The notes beneath the pieces are model-generated. The model was not told the origin of the DNA. It did not search any database and worked only from the letters and a program-made list of their open reading frames with translations. The position numbers and the translations under genes were made by a program. This document shows, in pieces, positions 10,525 to 19,125 of a stretch of DNA of 39,170 bases (positions within the stretch are counted from its first letter, which is position 1; every line of letters starts with the position of its first letter). This DNA is from an uncultured Clostridia bacterium (GTDB lineage Bacteria > Bacillota > Clostridia > Oscillospirales > Ruminococcaceae): positions 1 through 39,170 of the forward strand of contig CAOJXI010000002.1 of assembly GCA_948465665.1 (NCBI GenBank). Reading direction: 5' to 3'.

Positions 10525-11946
10525 TTGCCAATTAATATTCACCAGGAAGTACCGCAGCAGGTTATGGAGGAACAAAAGGCAACCGCCCAAGCCCTCCAGC
10601 CCCGTTTAAAAAAACGGTTTGGACATAACCCGCTGGCGATGGTACATACCTTTGGATGCCAGCAGAATGTGGCGGACAGCGAAAAACTAAAGGGGATTCT
10701 CGCCCAAATGGGCTTTTCTTTTACCGATTCCCCGGAAAAGGCGGATTTGATTCTTTTCAATACCTGCGCCATCCGGGAAAACGCTGAAACAAAGGTATTC
10801 GGCAACATCGGGAACCTGAAGCAGCTCAAAGCCGCCAAGCCTTCCATGCTGATTGGCGTCTGCGGCTGTATGACGGAACAGCCCCATGTTGTGGAAAAAC
10901 TGAAAAAAAGCTATCCTTATGTGGGGTTTGTCTTTGGCTCCCACTCCGCTTATCTTCTGCCGTCCCTGCTGCAAAGCTGCCTGGATGAAGGAAAACGCAT
11001 TTTCCAGGTTGCGCCGGACGACGGCTGTGTTGCGGAGGGAGTCCCAGTTGTGCGGGAGGACGGGGTAAAGGCATGGCTTCCCATTATGTATGGCTGCGAT
11101 AACTTTTGTTCGTACTGCGTTGTGCCCTATGTGCGGGGGAGGGAAAGGAGCCGCCGCCCGGAACGGATCTTGGAGGAATTCAAAGAACTGGTTCAGTCCG
11201 GCCACAAGGATATTACCCTTTTGGGGCAAAACGTTAATTCTTATGGAAAAGGCTTGGAAGAACCTACAGACTTTTCAGCCCTGCTGGGACAGCTAAATGC
11301 TGTCCCAGGTGATTTCCGCATCCGGTTTATGACCTCCCACCCAAAGGACTGTACCCATCGTCTGATTGATACCATTGCCCGCTGTGAAAAAGTCTGCAAC
11401 CATATCCATCTGCCGGTTCAATGCGGCAGCAGCCGGGTTTTAAAGGAAATGAACCGCCATTATGACAGGGAAGGTTATCTGGAGCTTGTCAATTACGCAC
11501 GTGAGAAAATTCCAGACGTTACCTTTACCAGCGATATTATTGTCGGCTTTCCGGGGGAAACTTATGATGAGTTCCAGGAAACCCTTTCGCTGCTGCGGGA
11601 GGTAAAATATATTTCGCTGTATACTTTTATCTTTTCGCCCCGTCCGGGGACAAAGGCAGCGGCGATGCCTGATCCTGTCAGCGGAGAGGAAAAGGGGAAA
11701 TGGTTCCGGGAACTTCTGGCGCTCCAGGACGAAATCGGCATGGAGCAAATGCAGCCCTATATTGGGCGGACAGTCCGGGTATTGGCGGAAGATTTCGGAC
11801 ATACCGGAGAGGGAATTTTACAGGGAAGGACAGAATCTAATTTGATTACGGAATTTCCTGGCAGCCCGTCCCTTGTGGGGCAGTTTGTAGATATCAAAAT
11901 CCAGTCCGTAAAAAAATGGGCGCTGTTAGGCCAATTGAGCCAATAA
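10525..11946 (+). CDS. miaB: tRNA-2-methylthio-N6-dimethylallyladenosine synthase (radical SAM)
   Basis: HTFGCQQNVADSEKLKGIL, radical SAM CDNFCSYCVVPYVRGRERSR, TRAM-like C-terminus. TTG start at 10525 after GGGGGGAG RBS. Confidence 0.93.
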   Translation: MPINIHQEVPQQVMEEQKATAQALQPRLKKRFGHNPLAMVHTFGCQQNVADSEKLKGILAQMGFSFTDSPEKADLILFNTCAIRENAETKVFGNIGNLKQLKAAKPSMLIGVCGCMTEQPHVVEKLKKSYPYVGFVFGSHSAYLLPSLLQSCLDEGKRIFQVAPDDGCVAEGVPVVREDGVKAWLPIMYGCDNFCSYCVVPYVRGRERSRRPERILEEFKELVQSGHKDITLLGQNVNSYGKGLEEPTDFSALLGQLNAVPGDFRIRFMTSHPKDCTHRLIDTIARCEKVCNHIHLPVQCGSSRVLKEMNRHYDREGYLELVNYAREKIPDVTFTSDIIVGFPGETYDEFQETLSLLREVKYISLYTFIFSPRPGTKAAAMPDPVSGEEKGKWFRELLALQDEIGMEQMQPYIGRTVRVLAEDFGHTGEGILQGRTESNLITEFPGSPSLVGQFVDIKIQSVKKWALLGQLSQ

Positions 11947-11968
11947 AAAAGACAAAGGAGCATTTAAA

Positions 11969-12370
11969 ATGGATATTATTGAAATGACAAGGGCGCTTGG
12001 AAAAGCAATCCAGCAGGATGAACGGTATATCCGCCTTTCTGTTGCGCGCGATAACAATGACAACGACGAAAAACTTCAGGAAATGATTGGGAACTTCAAC
12101 CTGAAACGGGTTGAAGTCAATCAGGAAGCTGCCCGTCCTGACAAAGACCAGGCAAAATTGGACGCACTGAATGAGAGCATCCGCGCATTATATAAAGAAA
12201 TTATGGAAAACCCCAACATGGTGGAATTTAATGCCGCCAAAGAAGAGATTGACAGCTTAATGAATTTTGTCAATCAAATTTTAGTTCTCAGTGTCAACGG
12301 CCAAGACCCTGACACGGTTGAACAGTCCAGTTGTACCGGAAGCTGTTCCACATGTGCAGGCTGTCATTGA
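11969..12370 (+). CDS. ricA: YlbF/YmcA family protein with Cys-rich C-terminus, RicA-like
   Basis: MDIIEMTRALGKAIQQDERYIRLSVARDNND...; position miaB-ricA-mutS-mutL matches B. subtilis ymcB-ymcA order; tail SSCTGSCSTCAGCH. Confidence 0.8.
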   Translation: MDIIEMTRALGKAIQQDERYIRLSVARDNNDNDEKLQEMIGNFNLKRVEVNQEAARPDKDQAKLDALNESIRALYKEIMENPNMVEFNAAKEEIDSLMNFVNQILVLSVNGQDPDTVEQSSCTGSCSTCAGCH

Positions 12371-12393
12371 CAGTTAAGAAAAAATCTCTTTTT

Positions 12394-12438
12394 GACCCTT
12401 GGCTTCTGATAAAAAAGAGGCCAGGGGTTGGGGTTTTT
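12394..12438 (+). terminator. Rho-independent terminator
   Basis: GACCCTTGGCTTCT...AGAGGCCAGGGGTT followed by GGGGTTTTT. Confidence 0.65.
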
Positions 12439-12476
12439 ATTTTAGGAAACATTTGGATGGGAATGGAGGGAAAACC

Positions 12477-13256
12477 ATGGAGCAGAAAGTTTTGGAATCC
12501 TTTCCTTTAAAGCTCCTTTCCCAATTTACGGAAATGTGCAGGAATGTTTTAGGGGAGAACCTTACGGGGGTTTATCTTCATGGTTCGGCGGTTATGGGAT
12601 GCTTCAATCTCCAAAAAAGCGATTTGGATTTGATTATTGTGGTAAATGATACTGTCCCGGACGCGGAAAAACTGGAGTTTATGGAAAAAGCGGTCACGCT
12701 GAATAAAGAAGCCCCGTCAATGGGTTTTGAATGGAGCGTCGTTAAAAAAGGATTCTGCAAGCCGTTTGTATATCCGACCCCCTACGAGCTTCATTTTTCC
12801 AATTCCCATTTAAACTGGTTTCAGCAAAACCCAACTGACTATATCCAGAAAATGCAGGGAACGGATAAAGACTTAGCCGCGCATTTTACCATTATCAACC
12901 ATTATGGGAAAACCCTTTTTGGTGAGGAAATCAGGGAAGTTTTTGGCGAAGTTCCTAAAGAAGATTACATCAACAGCATTTGTCTTGATGTTGAAAACGC
13001 CTGCACAGATGTTGTATCTAACCCTGTCTATATTATTTTAAACCTGTGCCGCGTGCTGGCATACTTGCAGGGCGGATTGGTTTTATCCAAAAAAGCGGGC
13101 GGCCAGTGGGGGATGGACAACCTTTCGGCAACATACCGCCCGCTGATCCAAAACGCGCTTGCCGCCTATACAGGCAGTGGGGAATTTTTATCTCCTCCTG
13201 AAAATGCCCAGGCGTTTGCAGGGGACATGGCTGCAAAAATTGAAAGACTGAAATAA
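12477..13256 (+). CDS. Nucleotidyltransferase-domain protein, aminoglycoside adenylyltransferase-like (DUF4111-type)
   Basis: GVYLHGSAVMGCFNLQKSDLDLIIVVND (GS..G....SDxD NTase motif) plus helical C-terminal domain; start at ATG 12477. Confidence 0.8.
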   Translation: MEQKVLESFPLKLLSQFTEMCRNVLGENLTGVYLHGSAVMGCFNLQKSDLDLIIVVNDTVPDAEKLEFMEKAVTLNKEAPSMGFEWSVVKKGFCKPFVYPTPYELHFSNSHLNWFQQNPTDYIQKMQGTDKDLAAHFTIINHYGKTLFGEEIREVFGEVPKEDYINSICLDVENACTDVVSNPVYIILNLCRVLAYLQGGLVLSKKAGGQWGMDNLSATYRPLIQNALAAYTGSGEFLSPPENAQAFAGDMAAKIERLK

Positions 13257-13278
13257 ATCGAAGTCTGTGGAGGAAAAG

Positions 13279-13755
13279 ATGGACATTACTTTTAAGACAG
13301 AGGATGGAAGGTTTAATTACAGGGCCTGCGCCATTATCTTAAATGGCAGTAAAATCCTGGCCATGCACGATGAACGCTCTCCTTATTTTTATCTTCCAGG
13401 CGGACGGGTTTCCCTGCATGAAACAGCGGAACAGGCAGTCCTTCGGGAATTAAAGGAAGAATTGTGCATTGACGCGGAAATCATCCGCCCATTGTGGCTT
13501 AACCAGAGTTTCTTTACAGAAGTTGTCAGCCAGGAGCGTTTTCACGAAATATGCCTTTACTTTTTAATAGATGCCAGCAAAACCGGATTGTTTTCAAAAG
13601 GGGAATCCTTTACCCTTTATGAAGGGAAACATACAAACAAATTTGAATGGCTGGAAATAGGGCGCCTGCAGGATGAATATTTTTATCCGAATTTCTTAAA
13701 GGAAAAAATTTTCCATTTGCCGGAACACCCGGAATTGCAGGCAGAGTTTGAATAA
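13279..13755 (+). CDS. NUDIX hydrolase
   Basis: Intact NUDIX box GGRVSLHETAEQAVLRELKEELCI. Confidence 0.9.
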   Translation: MDITFKTEDGRFNYRACAIILNGSKILAMHDERSPYFYLPGGRVSLHETAEQAVLRELKEELCIDAEIIRPLWLNQSFFTEVVSQERFHEICLYFLIDASKTGLFSKGESFTLYEGKHTNKFEWLEIGRLQDEYFYPNFLKEKIFHLPEHPELQAEFE

Positions 13756-14339
13756 CGTGAGTTCGACGAAATTTCATGGCTTCCGGTTTTAGGTACGCCA
13801 TCGTCGCAAACCGTTGGTTTGCGACGATGGCTGCAAGAGGAATCTTGGAGGTTTTGTCCAACTCTGCGGAGTTGGACGAAAAGGAAGAAAGCCCGCCATA
13901 ATGGGGATGCCCCAACGAAGCTGGTTTCAATCCCAATCTGATACCACCCCCTGAGCAATTCTCCAGCGGGCTTTATTTTAAATACTGACGAAGTGGTTAG
14001 TTATCAGTCTCTTAGAGCCTGTTTAGGATCTCAACATGTGCGGATTAGCGAGCGGATTTTTTGCCCGGCAAGGCAAAAAACCGCAGCAATCCTGACGGAT
14101 TGCAAGGGTTTTTAACGCAGTCTGGGCGGAAAATCCGCCGCTAAGACGTGCGCGGGGAGATTCTAAACAGGCTCTTAGGCAAGGTTTACCTTGGCTTCAA
14201 GCTTGCTGGGGTATTTCGCGCCTGCGGGCGCGACCAGGGGGCTTTTGAGGAAAGCCCCCTGGACCCGAAACCTTTTTAATCCGCCGTAGCCTATACTCGT
14301 CTTAGCTTATCCCCGCAAATATGCTTTATCGAACTCACG
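13756..14339 (+). mobile_element. Structured non-coding repeat element, copy 1 (MITE-like; interrupted by a nested MITE)
   Basis: TIR CGTGAGTTCGA (13756-13766)/TCGAACTCACG (14329-14339); flanks TTGAATAA at 13748-13755 and 14340-14347; multiple hairpins; homologous to copies 2 and 3. Confidence 0.75.
14015..14174 (+). mobile_element. Nested 160-bp MITE (IS5-like TIRs) inserted at TTA inside repeat copy 1
   Basis: GAGCCTGTTTAGGATCTC (14015-) and GGAGATTCTAAACAGGCTC (-14174) inverted ends; TTA at 14012-14014 and 14175-14177; absent at the equivalent site (CTTCTTAGG / TTTCTTAGG) in copies 2 and 3. Confidence 0.8.
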
Positions 14340-14378
14340 TTGAATAAAGTACAATGATAAAATAACGCAGACCTGGCG

Positions 14379-14401
14379 TTAAGAGCCTAAACAGGCTCTA
14401 A
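14379..14401 (+). repeat. 23-bp palindrome made of the two MITE tips
   Basis: TTAAGAGCCTAAACAGGCTCTAA; same tip sequence (GAGCCTGTTTAG) as the 160-bp MITE. Confidence 0.65.
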
Positions 14402-14436
14402 GCTTTCCAAACAGGTCAAAACGAAGGAGGTTCACT

Positions 14437-17064
14437 GTGTCCATTCCATCTTCTGAAAATCTTTCCCCTATGATGCGGCAGTATTTTGCTGTCAAAGAGC
14501 AGTATGCAGACTGCATCCTGTTTTTTCGGCTCGGCGACTTTTATGAAATGTTTTTCGACGACGCGAAACGGGTTTCCAATGAACTGGAATTAACGCTGAC
14601 TGGCCGGGACTGCGGTTTAAAAGAACGCGCCCCTATGTGCGGCGTGCCATATCACAGTGCAGAATCTTATATTTCCCGCCTTATCAAAAAGGGGTATAAA
14701 GTTGCTATCTGTGAACAGATGGAGGATCCCGCCACAACGAAAGGGATGGTGCGCCGGGAGGTGATACGGGTTGTAACCCCTGGTACAGTTGTTGAAAGCG
14801 CCATGCTGGACGAAGGCAGCAATAATTTTATTGCCAGTATTTACGCGGCAGAAAATGGGATTGGCTTTGCTTTTTCGGATATTACCACAGGCGAGGTTTA
14901 CCTTTGCGATTTGGCAGCCGGGGCAGAGGACAGGTTAAAAAATGAACTGGGGAAAATTGCCCCGTCAGAGGTCATTTTTAATGCGGATTTTACCAAATAT
15001 ACAGAGCTTGGGGCATTTTTAAAAGACCGCCTGCATTGTACCGCTGATTTGATAGAGGACAGCGCTTTTGCATACAATGCCGCCTGCCAGCTCCTATGCC
15101 GCCATTTCAAGGCGGATTCAATCGGGGAAATGGGTTTGTCCGATCTGCTTTACGGCGTTCCGGCGGCAGCGGCGCTTTTGGGGTATGTGCAGAAAACCCA
15201 TGAAGCAGCCGCCAGCCGAATTGTTTCGCTCAACCGGTATTCTGACGCTCAATTTATGAACCTGGATTTAAATTCCCGCCGGAACTTGGAATTGACGGAA
15301 ACCATGCGCAGCCGGGAAAGGCATGGAACCCTTTTATGGGTAATTGATAAAACCAAAACTGCTATGGGCAAGCGGCTTCTCCGCAGCTATGTAGAGCAGC
15401 CCCTGATTAATCCAACTGCCATTAACAAGCGCTTAAACGCAGTGACAGAGCTGTTTGGGGAAACGATGGTACGGGAAGAAATCCGGGAACTGCTGGCGAA
15501 AATTCCAGACTTGGAACGGCTGATGACCCGTGTCATTTACGGGAATATAGGGCCAAGGGAATTAAAAGCCCTGGAGGGAGGGCTTAGGCTTCTTCCTCTT
15601 TTGAAGGAGAAAACTGCTGGTTTGAAAAGTATCTTCTTAAAAGAAACCCATCGTCAGATAGACACTTTAACGGATGTGGCGGACTGTATTTCCTGCGCCA
15701 TACGGGAGGATCCGCCTGCCTTGCTGCGGGAGGGCAATATCATACGCCAGGGGTTCAGCCAGGAATTGGATGAGCTCAGGGATATCCTTTCAAACGCGAA
15801 GAAGTATATTGCAGGGATTGAAGCAGCGGAACGGGAAAAAACCGGTATCAAAAACCTGCGCATCAGCTATAACAAGGTATTTGGCTACTTTATTGAAGTG
15901 ACAAAGTCCTATACTGCCCAAGTGCCGGAAACCTACATCCGCAAGCAGACCCTGACCAACTGTGAACGGTACATAACCCCGGAACTCAAAACCATTGAGG
16001 AAAAAATCCTGGGGGCAGGGGAGAAAATTGCTGCCCTGGAGGTTCATCTGTATGAACAGGTTCGTTCCATGGTTGCCGGTCAGGTAAACCGTATGCAGGA
16101 GACCTCTTCCGCTGTTTCACGGTTAGACGTATATGCCAATCTCGCCCATGTGGCTGTTGAAAATAATTACTGCTGCCCAACAGTAGATTTTTCCGGGGAA
16201 ATCGACATTGACGAGGGCCGCCATCCCGTTGTAGAAAAACTGCTGGAAGGCGGGTTTGTCTCCAACAATACTTTCCTGAATAAAGATTCAGACCGGGTTG
16301 CCATTATTACCGGCCCCAATATGGCTGGAAAATCTACCTTTATGCGGCAGACCGCCTTAATTGTCCTGATGGCGCAGATGGGTTCCTATGTGCCTGCCAG
16401 CCGTGCCCATATTGGGACAGTAGACGGGATTTATACTAGGGTTGGAGCTGCGGACGACCTGGCTTCAGGGCAGTCTACTTTTATGGTGGAAATGAATGAA
16501 GTTTCCTATATCCTGAAAAACGCCACTTCTGACAGCCTTCTGATTCTGGACGAAATCGGAAGGGGAACCTCTACCTTTGACGGGATGAGCATTGCAAGGG
16601 CGGTTGTTGAACATATTGCCGATAAGAAAAAACTGGGGTGCAAAGCGCTTTTCGCTACACACTACCACGAACTTACTGAACTGGAAAACCGGGTAGAGGG
16701 GATTAAAAATTATAATGTCGCTGTTATCAAAAAGGGATATGATATTACCTTTTTGCGGCGCATCATTCCGGGAGGAGCGGATGACAGCTACGGCATTGAG
16801 GTTTCCAGGCTGGCGGGAATCCCGGAAAGCATCCTGAAACGCGCCCATGCTATTTTGGACGATTTGGAACAGGGAAGGGCTGTTGAGCTCCCTAAAAAGC
16901 CAAAGCCGCAGGAAACAATTATGGACGGGCAGCTTACTTTAACCACTGCTGCCGACCATCCTGTAATTTCCCGTATCAGGGCGATTAATTTCGACCAAAT
17001 AACTCCCCTCCAAGCGTTAAACTTACTATATGAACTGAAATCCCTGGCAGATAATGGAAAATAA
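14437..17064 (+). CDS. mutS: DNA mismatch repair protein MutS
   Basis: Full-length 875 aa; N-terminal PMMRQYFAVKEQYADCILFFRLGDFYEMF; Walker A TGPNMAGKSTFMRQ. Confidence 0.98.
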   Translation: MSIPSSENLSPMMRQYFAVKEQYADCILFFRLGDFYEMFFDDAKRVSNELELTLTGRDCGLKERAPMCGVPYHSAESYISRLIKKGYKVAICEQMEDPATTKGMVRREVIRVVTPGTVVESAMLDEGSNNFIASIYAAENGIGFAFSDITTGEVYLCDLAAGAEDRLKNELGKIAPSEVIFNADFTKYTELGAFLKDRLHCTADLIEDSAFAYNAACQLLCRHFKADSIGEMGLSDLLYGVPAAAALLGYVQKTHEAAASRIVSLNRYSDAQFMNLDLNSRRNLELTETMRSRERHGTLLWVIDKTKTAMGKRLLRSYVEQPLINPTAINKRLNAVTELFGETMVREEIRELLAKIPDLERLMTRVIYGNIGPRELKALEGGLRLLPLLKEKTAGLKSIFLKETHRQIDTLTDVADCISCAIREDPPALLREGNIIRQGFSQELDELRDILSNAKKYIAGIEAAEREKTGIKNLRISYNKVFGYFIEVTKSYTAQVPETYIRKQTLTNCERYITPELKTIEEKILGAGEKIAALEVHLYEQVRSMVAGQVNRMQETSSAVSRLDVYANLAHVAVENNYCCPTVDFSGEIDIDEGRHPVVEKLLEGGFVSNNTFLNKDSDRVAIITGPNMAGKSTFMRQTALIVLMAQMGSYVPASRAHIGTVDGIYTRVGAADDLASGQSTFMVEMNEVSYILKNATSDSLLILDEIGRGTSTFDGMSIARAVVEHIADKKKLGCKALFATHYHELTELENRVEGIKNYNVAVIKKGYDITFLRRIIPGGADDSYGIEVSRLAGIPESILKRAHAILDDLEQGRAVELPKKPKPQETIMDGQLTLTTAADHPVISRIRAINFDQITPLQALNLLYELKSLADNGK

Positions 17065-17145
17065 TATTATGATAATACATATGGCAGCGTACAAAATATT
17101 AGATTGGTATCCGGGTCTTGACCATGGCAGAAAGGAAGGAACGGT

Positions 17146-19125
17146 ATGCAGCAAAAGCCTTCGCCCATTCGGGTGCTGGATAAGGAAACGGCAGAATTGA
17201 TTGCAGCAGGGGAAGTTGTGGAACGTCCTGCTTCCATTGTAAAAGAATTACTGGAAAATTCAGTGGATTCTGGGGCGGATGCAATTACCCTTGAAATTCG
17301 TAATGGCGGCGTTACCTTTATTCGTGTTTCGGACAACGGGTGCGGCATCCATCGTGCCGATGTGCCGACAGCCTTTCTCCGCCATGCTACCAGCAAAATT
17401 TCCCAAAAGGCAGATTTGCAGTCCATCCTCACATATGGATTCCGGGGAGAGGCTTTGGCGGCAGTTGCGGCAGTTGCCAAAGTGGAGGTTTTGACCAGGG
17501 CAGAGGACGAGCTTTCCGGCACGCATTACTGTATTGAGGGAGGTTCTCCCATCTGTTGTGAAGACGCGGGGTGTCCTCAAGGAACTTCGATTACTGTCCG
17601 CGACCTGTTCTATAATACCCCAGCCCGTATGAAATTCCTCAAACGGGATTCTGTTGAAACCTCTGCTGTCAGCGCTGTGATAGAAAGGGCTGCTGTTTCA
17701 AATCCCAAAATCGCTATGAAATTTATTGTAAATGGGAATGTGCGGCTCCATACCCCTGGGGACGGAAAACCTCTGTCTGCCATCCATATGGTGTTTGGGA
17801 AGGATTTTTCCGGCGCTCTGCTCCCAGCGGAAAACCGGAACGGGGGAGTAATGGTAAGCGGATTTATTATCCGCCCGGAAGCTGCCCGTTCCAACCGGTC
17901 TATGCAGTATTTTTTTGTCAACGGACGTTATATCCGCTCTAAAATATGCTCCGCTGCATTGGATGAAGGATATAAGGGAAGCGTTATGGCGGGCAGGTTC
18001 GCGGCCTGCGTGCTCAATGTGGAGGTTGACCCATCACAGGTAGATGTAAATGTCCATCCAGCTAAAATCGAAGTCAAATTTTCCGATGAAAAGGCAGTAT
18101 ATGACGCAGTTTACTTTGCGGTACGGTCAGTTCTGCATAAAAATGACCTCAGCCCCCAACTGCAAATGAAAGGCATGGATTTCCATAAGCAAACGTCTTT
18201 TGATTACCGCAGTTCCGCCCCTGCCAGTCCAGCCGGCTATGAGGCAAAAGAAAAGCCCCTTCGGATGAGCGCTCAGGAATACCGCGCCGCAGTGCAGGGG
18301 AAAAATTTGCCCGAACCTCCCCCTGCCGGAGAATTTCCAAATCTCCCGCCAAAACCGAAACAGCCGCCAGCTGCCCCTGCCTATCCAGCTGGTAAGCCTT
18401 TCCTTTTACATGACCGCCCCCCGGAGCTTCTCCAGCAGCAGGATGATGCACCAAATGTTTTAAAAAAGGAAGGGGACAGTCCGCTGCTCCCCCCTCTGAT
18501 CCCAGCAATGGAACCGCCGCCGGAAAACAGCCCGTTTCGGGAAAAGGGGCGTTTTGAGGATGCGCGGATCGTAGGGGAGCTGTTTGAAACTTATCTAGTT
18601 TTGGAACAGGGGGATAGAATCCTTTTGGTGGACAAACATGCGGCCCATGAGCGTTTGCTTTATGAACGCTTTAAGGCGGATGCAGATCAAAGCAGTCGGC
18701 AGTTTCTGCTGGAGCCAGTAACAGTAAACCTTTCCAGCGAGGAATTCGGCGCGCTGGTTCAAAACCAGGATGCTTTACACGGGTCGGGATTTTCCATAGA
18801 GGAATTCGGTTTTAATACGGTTTTGGTACGGGAAGCCCCTATGTCAGCCGATGGTTTTGATTTAGCTGAACTGGTGACAGACCTTGCGCAGCAGCTCCTT
18901 CACAGCCGCAGACATCTTCTCCCGGAAAAAATAGACGACCTGCTGCACAATATCGCCTGCCGCTGCGCTATCAAAGCCCACAACCGGACCTCGAAGGAGG
19001 AATTTGAGGAAATCCTCCGCCTGCTGTCCGAACATGAGGACGTGAAATTCTGTCCCCACGGCCGTCCTATTGCAACGGTGCTGACAAAGCGGGAAATCGA
19101 AAAACAGTTTGGAAGGATTGTTTAA
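17146..19125 (+). CDS. mutL: DNA mismatch repair protein MutL
   Basis: IRVLDKETAELIAAGEVVERPASIVKELLENSVDSGAD, GFRGEAL; C-terminal MutL domain CRCAIKAHNRTSKEEFEEIL. Confidence 0.97.
   Translation: MQQKPSPIRVLDKETAELIAAGEVVERPASIVKELLENSVDSGADAITLEIRNGGVTFIRVSDNGCGIHRADVPTAFLRHATSKISQKADLQSILTYGFRGEALAAVAAVAKVEVLTRAEDELSGTHYCIEGGSPICCEDAGCPQGTSITVRDLFYNTPARMKFLKRDSVETSAVSAVIERAAVSNPKIAMKFIVNGNVRLHTPGDGKPLSAIHMVFGKDFSGALLPAENRNGGVMVSGFIIRPEAARSNRSMQYFFVNGRYIRSKICSAALDEGYKGSVMAGRFAACVLNVEVDPSQVDVNVHPAKIEVKFSDEKAVYDAVYFAVRSVLHKNDLSPQLQMKGMDFHKQTSFDYRSSAPASPAGYEAKEKPLRMSAQEYRAAVQGKNLPEPPPAGEFPNLPPKPKQPPAAPAYPAGKPFLLHDRPPELLQQQDDAPNVLKKEGDSPLLPPLIPAMEPPPENSPFREKGRFEDARIVGELFETYLVLEQGDRILLVDKHAAHERLLYERFKADADQSSRQFLLEPVTVNLSSEEFGALVQNQDALHGSGFSIEEFGFNTVLVREAPMSADGFDLAELVTDLAQQLLHSRRHLLPEKIDDLLHNIACRCAIKAHNRTSKEEFEEILRLLSEHEDVKFCPHGRPIATVLTKREIEKQFGRIV

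Noticed and set aside
13610-13958. Minus-strand ORFs (108 and 91 aa) over repeat copy 1
   Set aside because: They span the 3' end of the NUDIX gene and the structured repeat; peptide such as VANQRFATMAYLKPEAMKFRR is a translated hairpin repeat, not a protein domain.
14015-14174. Complete insertion sequence
   Set aside because: Only 160 bp between TIRs with no transposase ORF, so non-autonomous MITE at most.
13748-14347. CRISPR array or tRNA/rRNA genes in the repeat-rich intergenic regions
   Set aside because: No regularly spaced direct repeats with unique spacers; hairpins do not form a tRNA cloverleaf with recognisable T-loop; no rRNA motifs.
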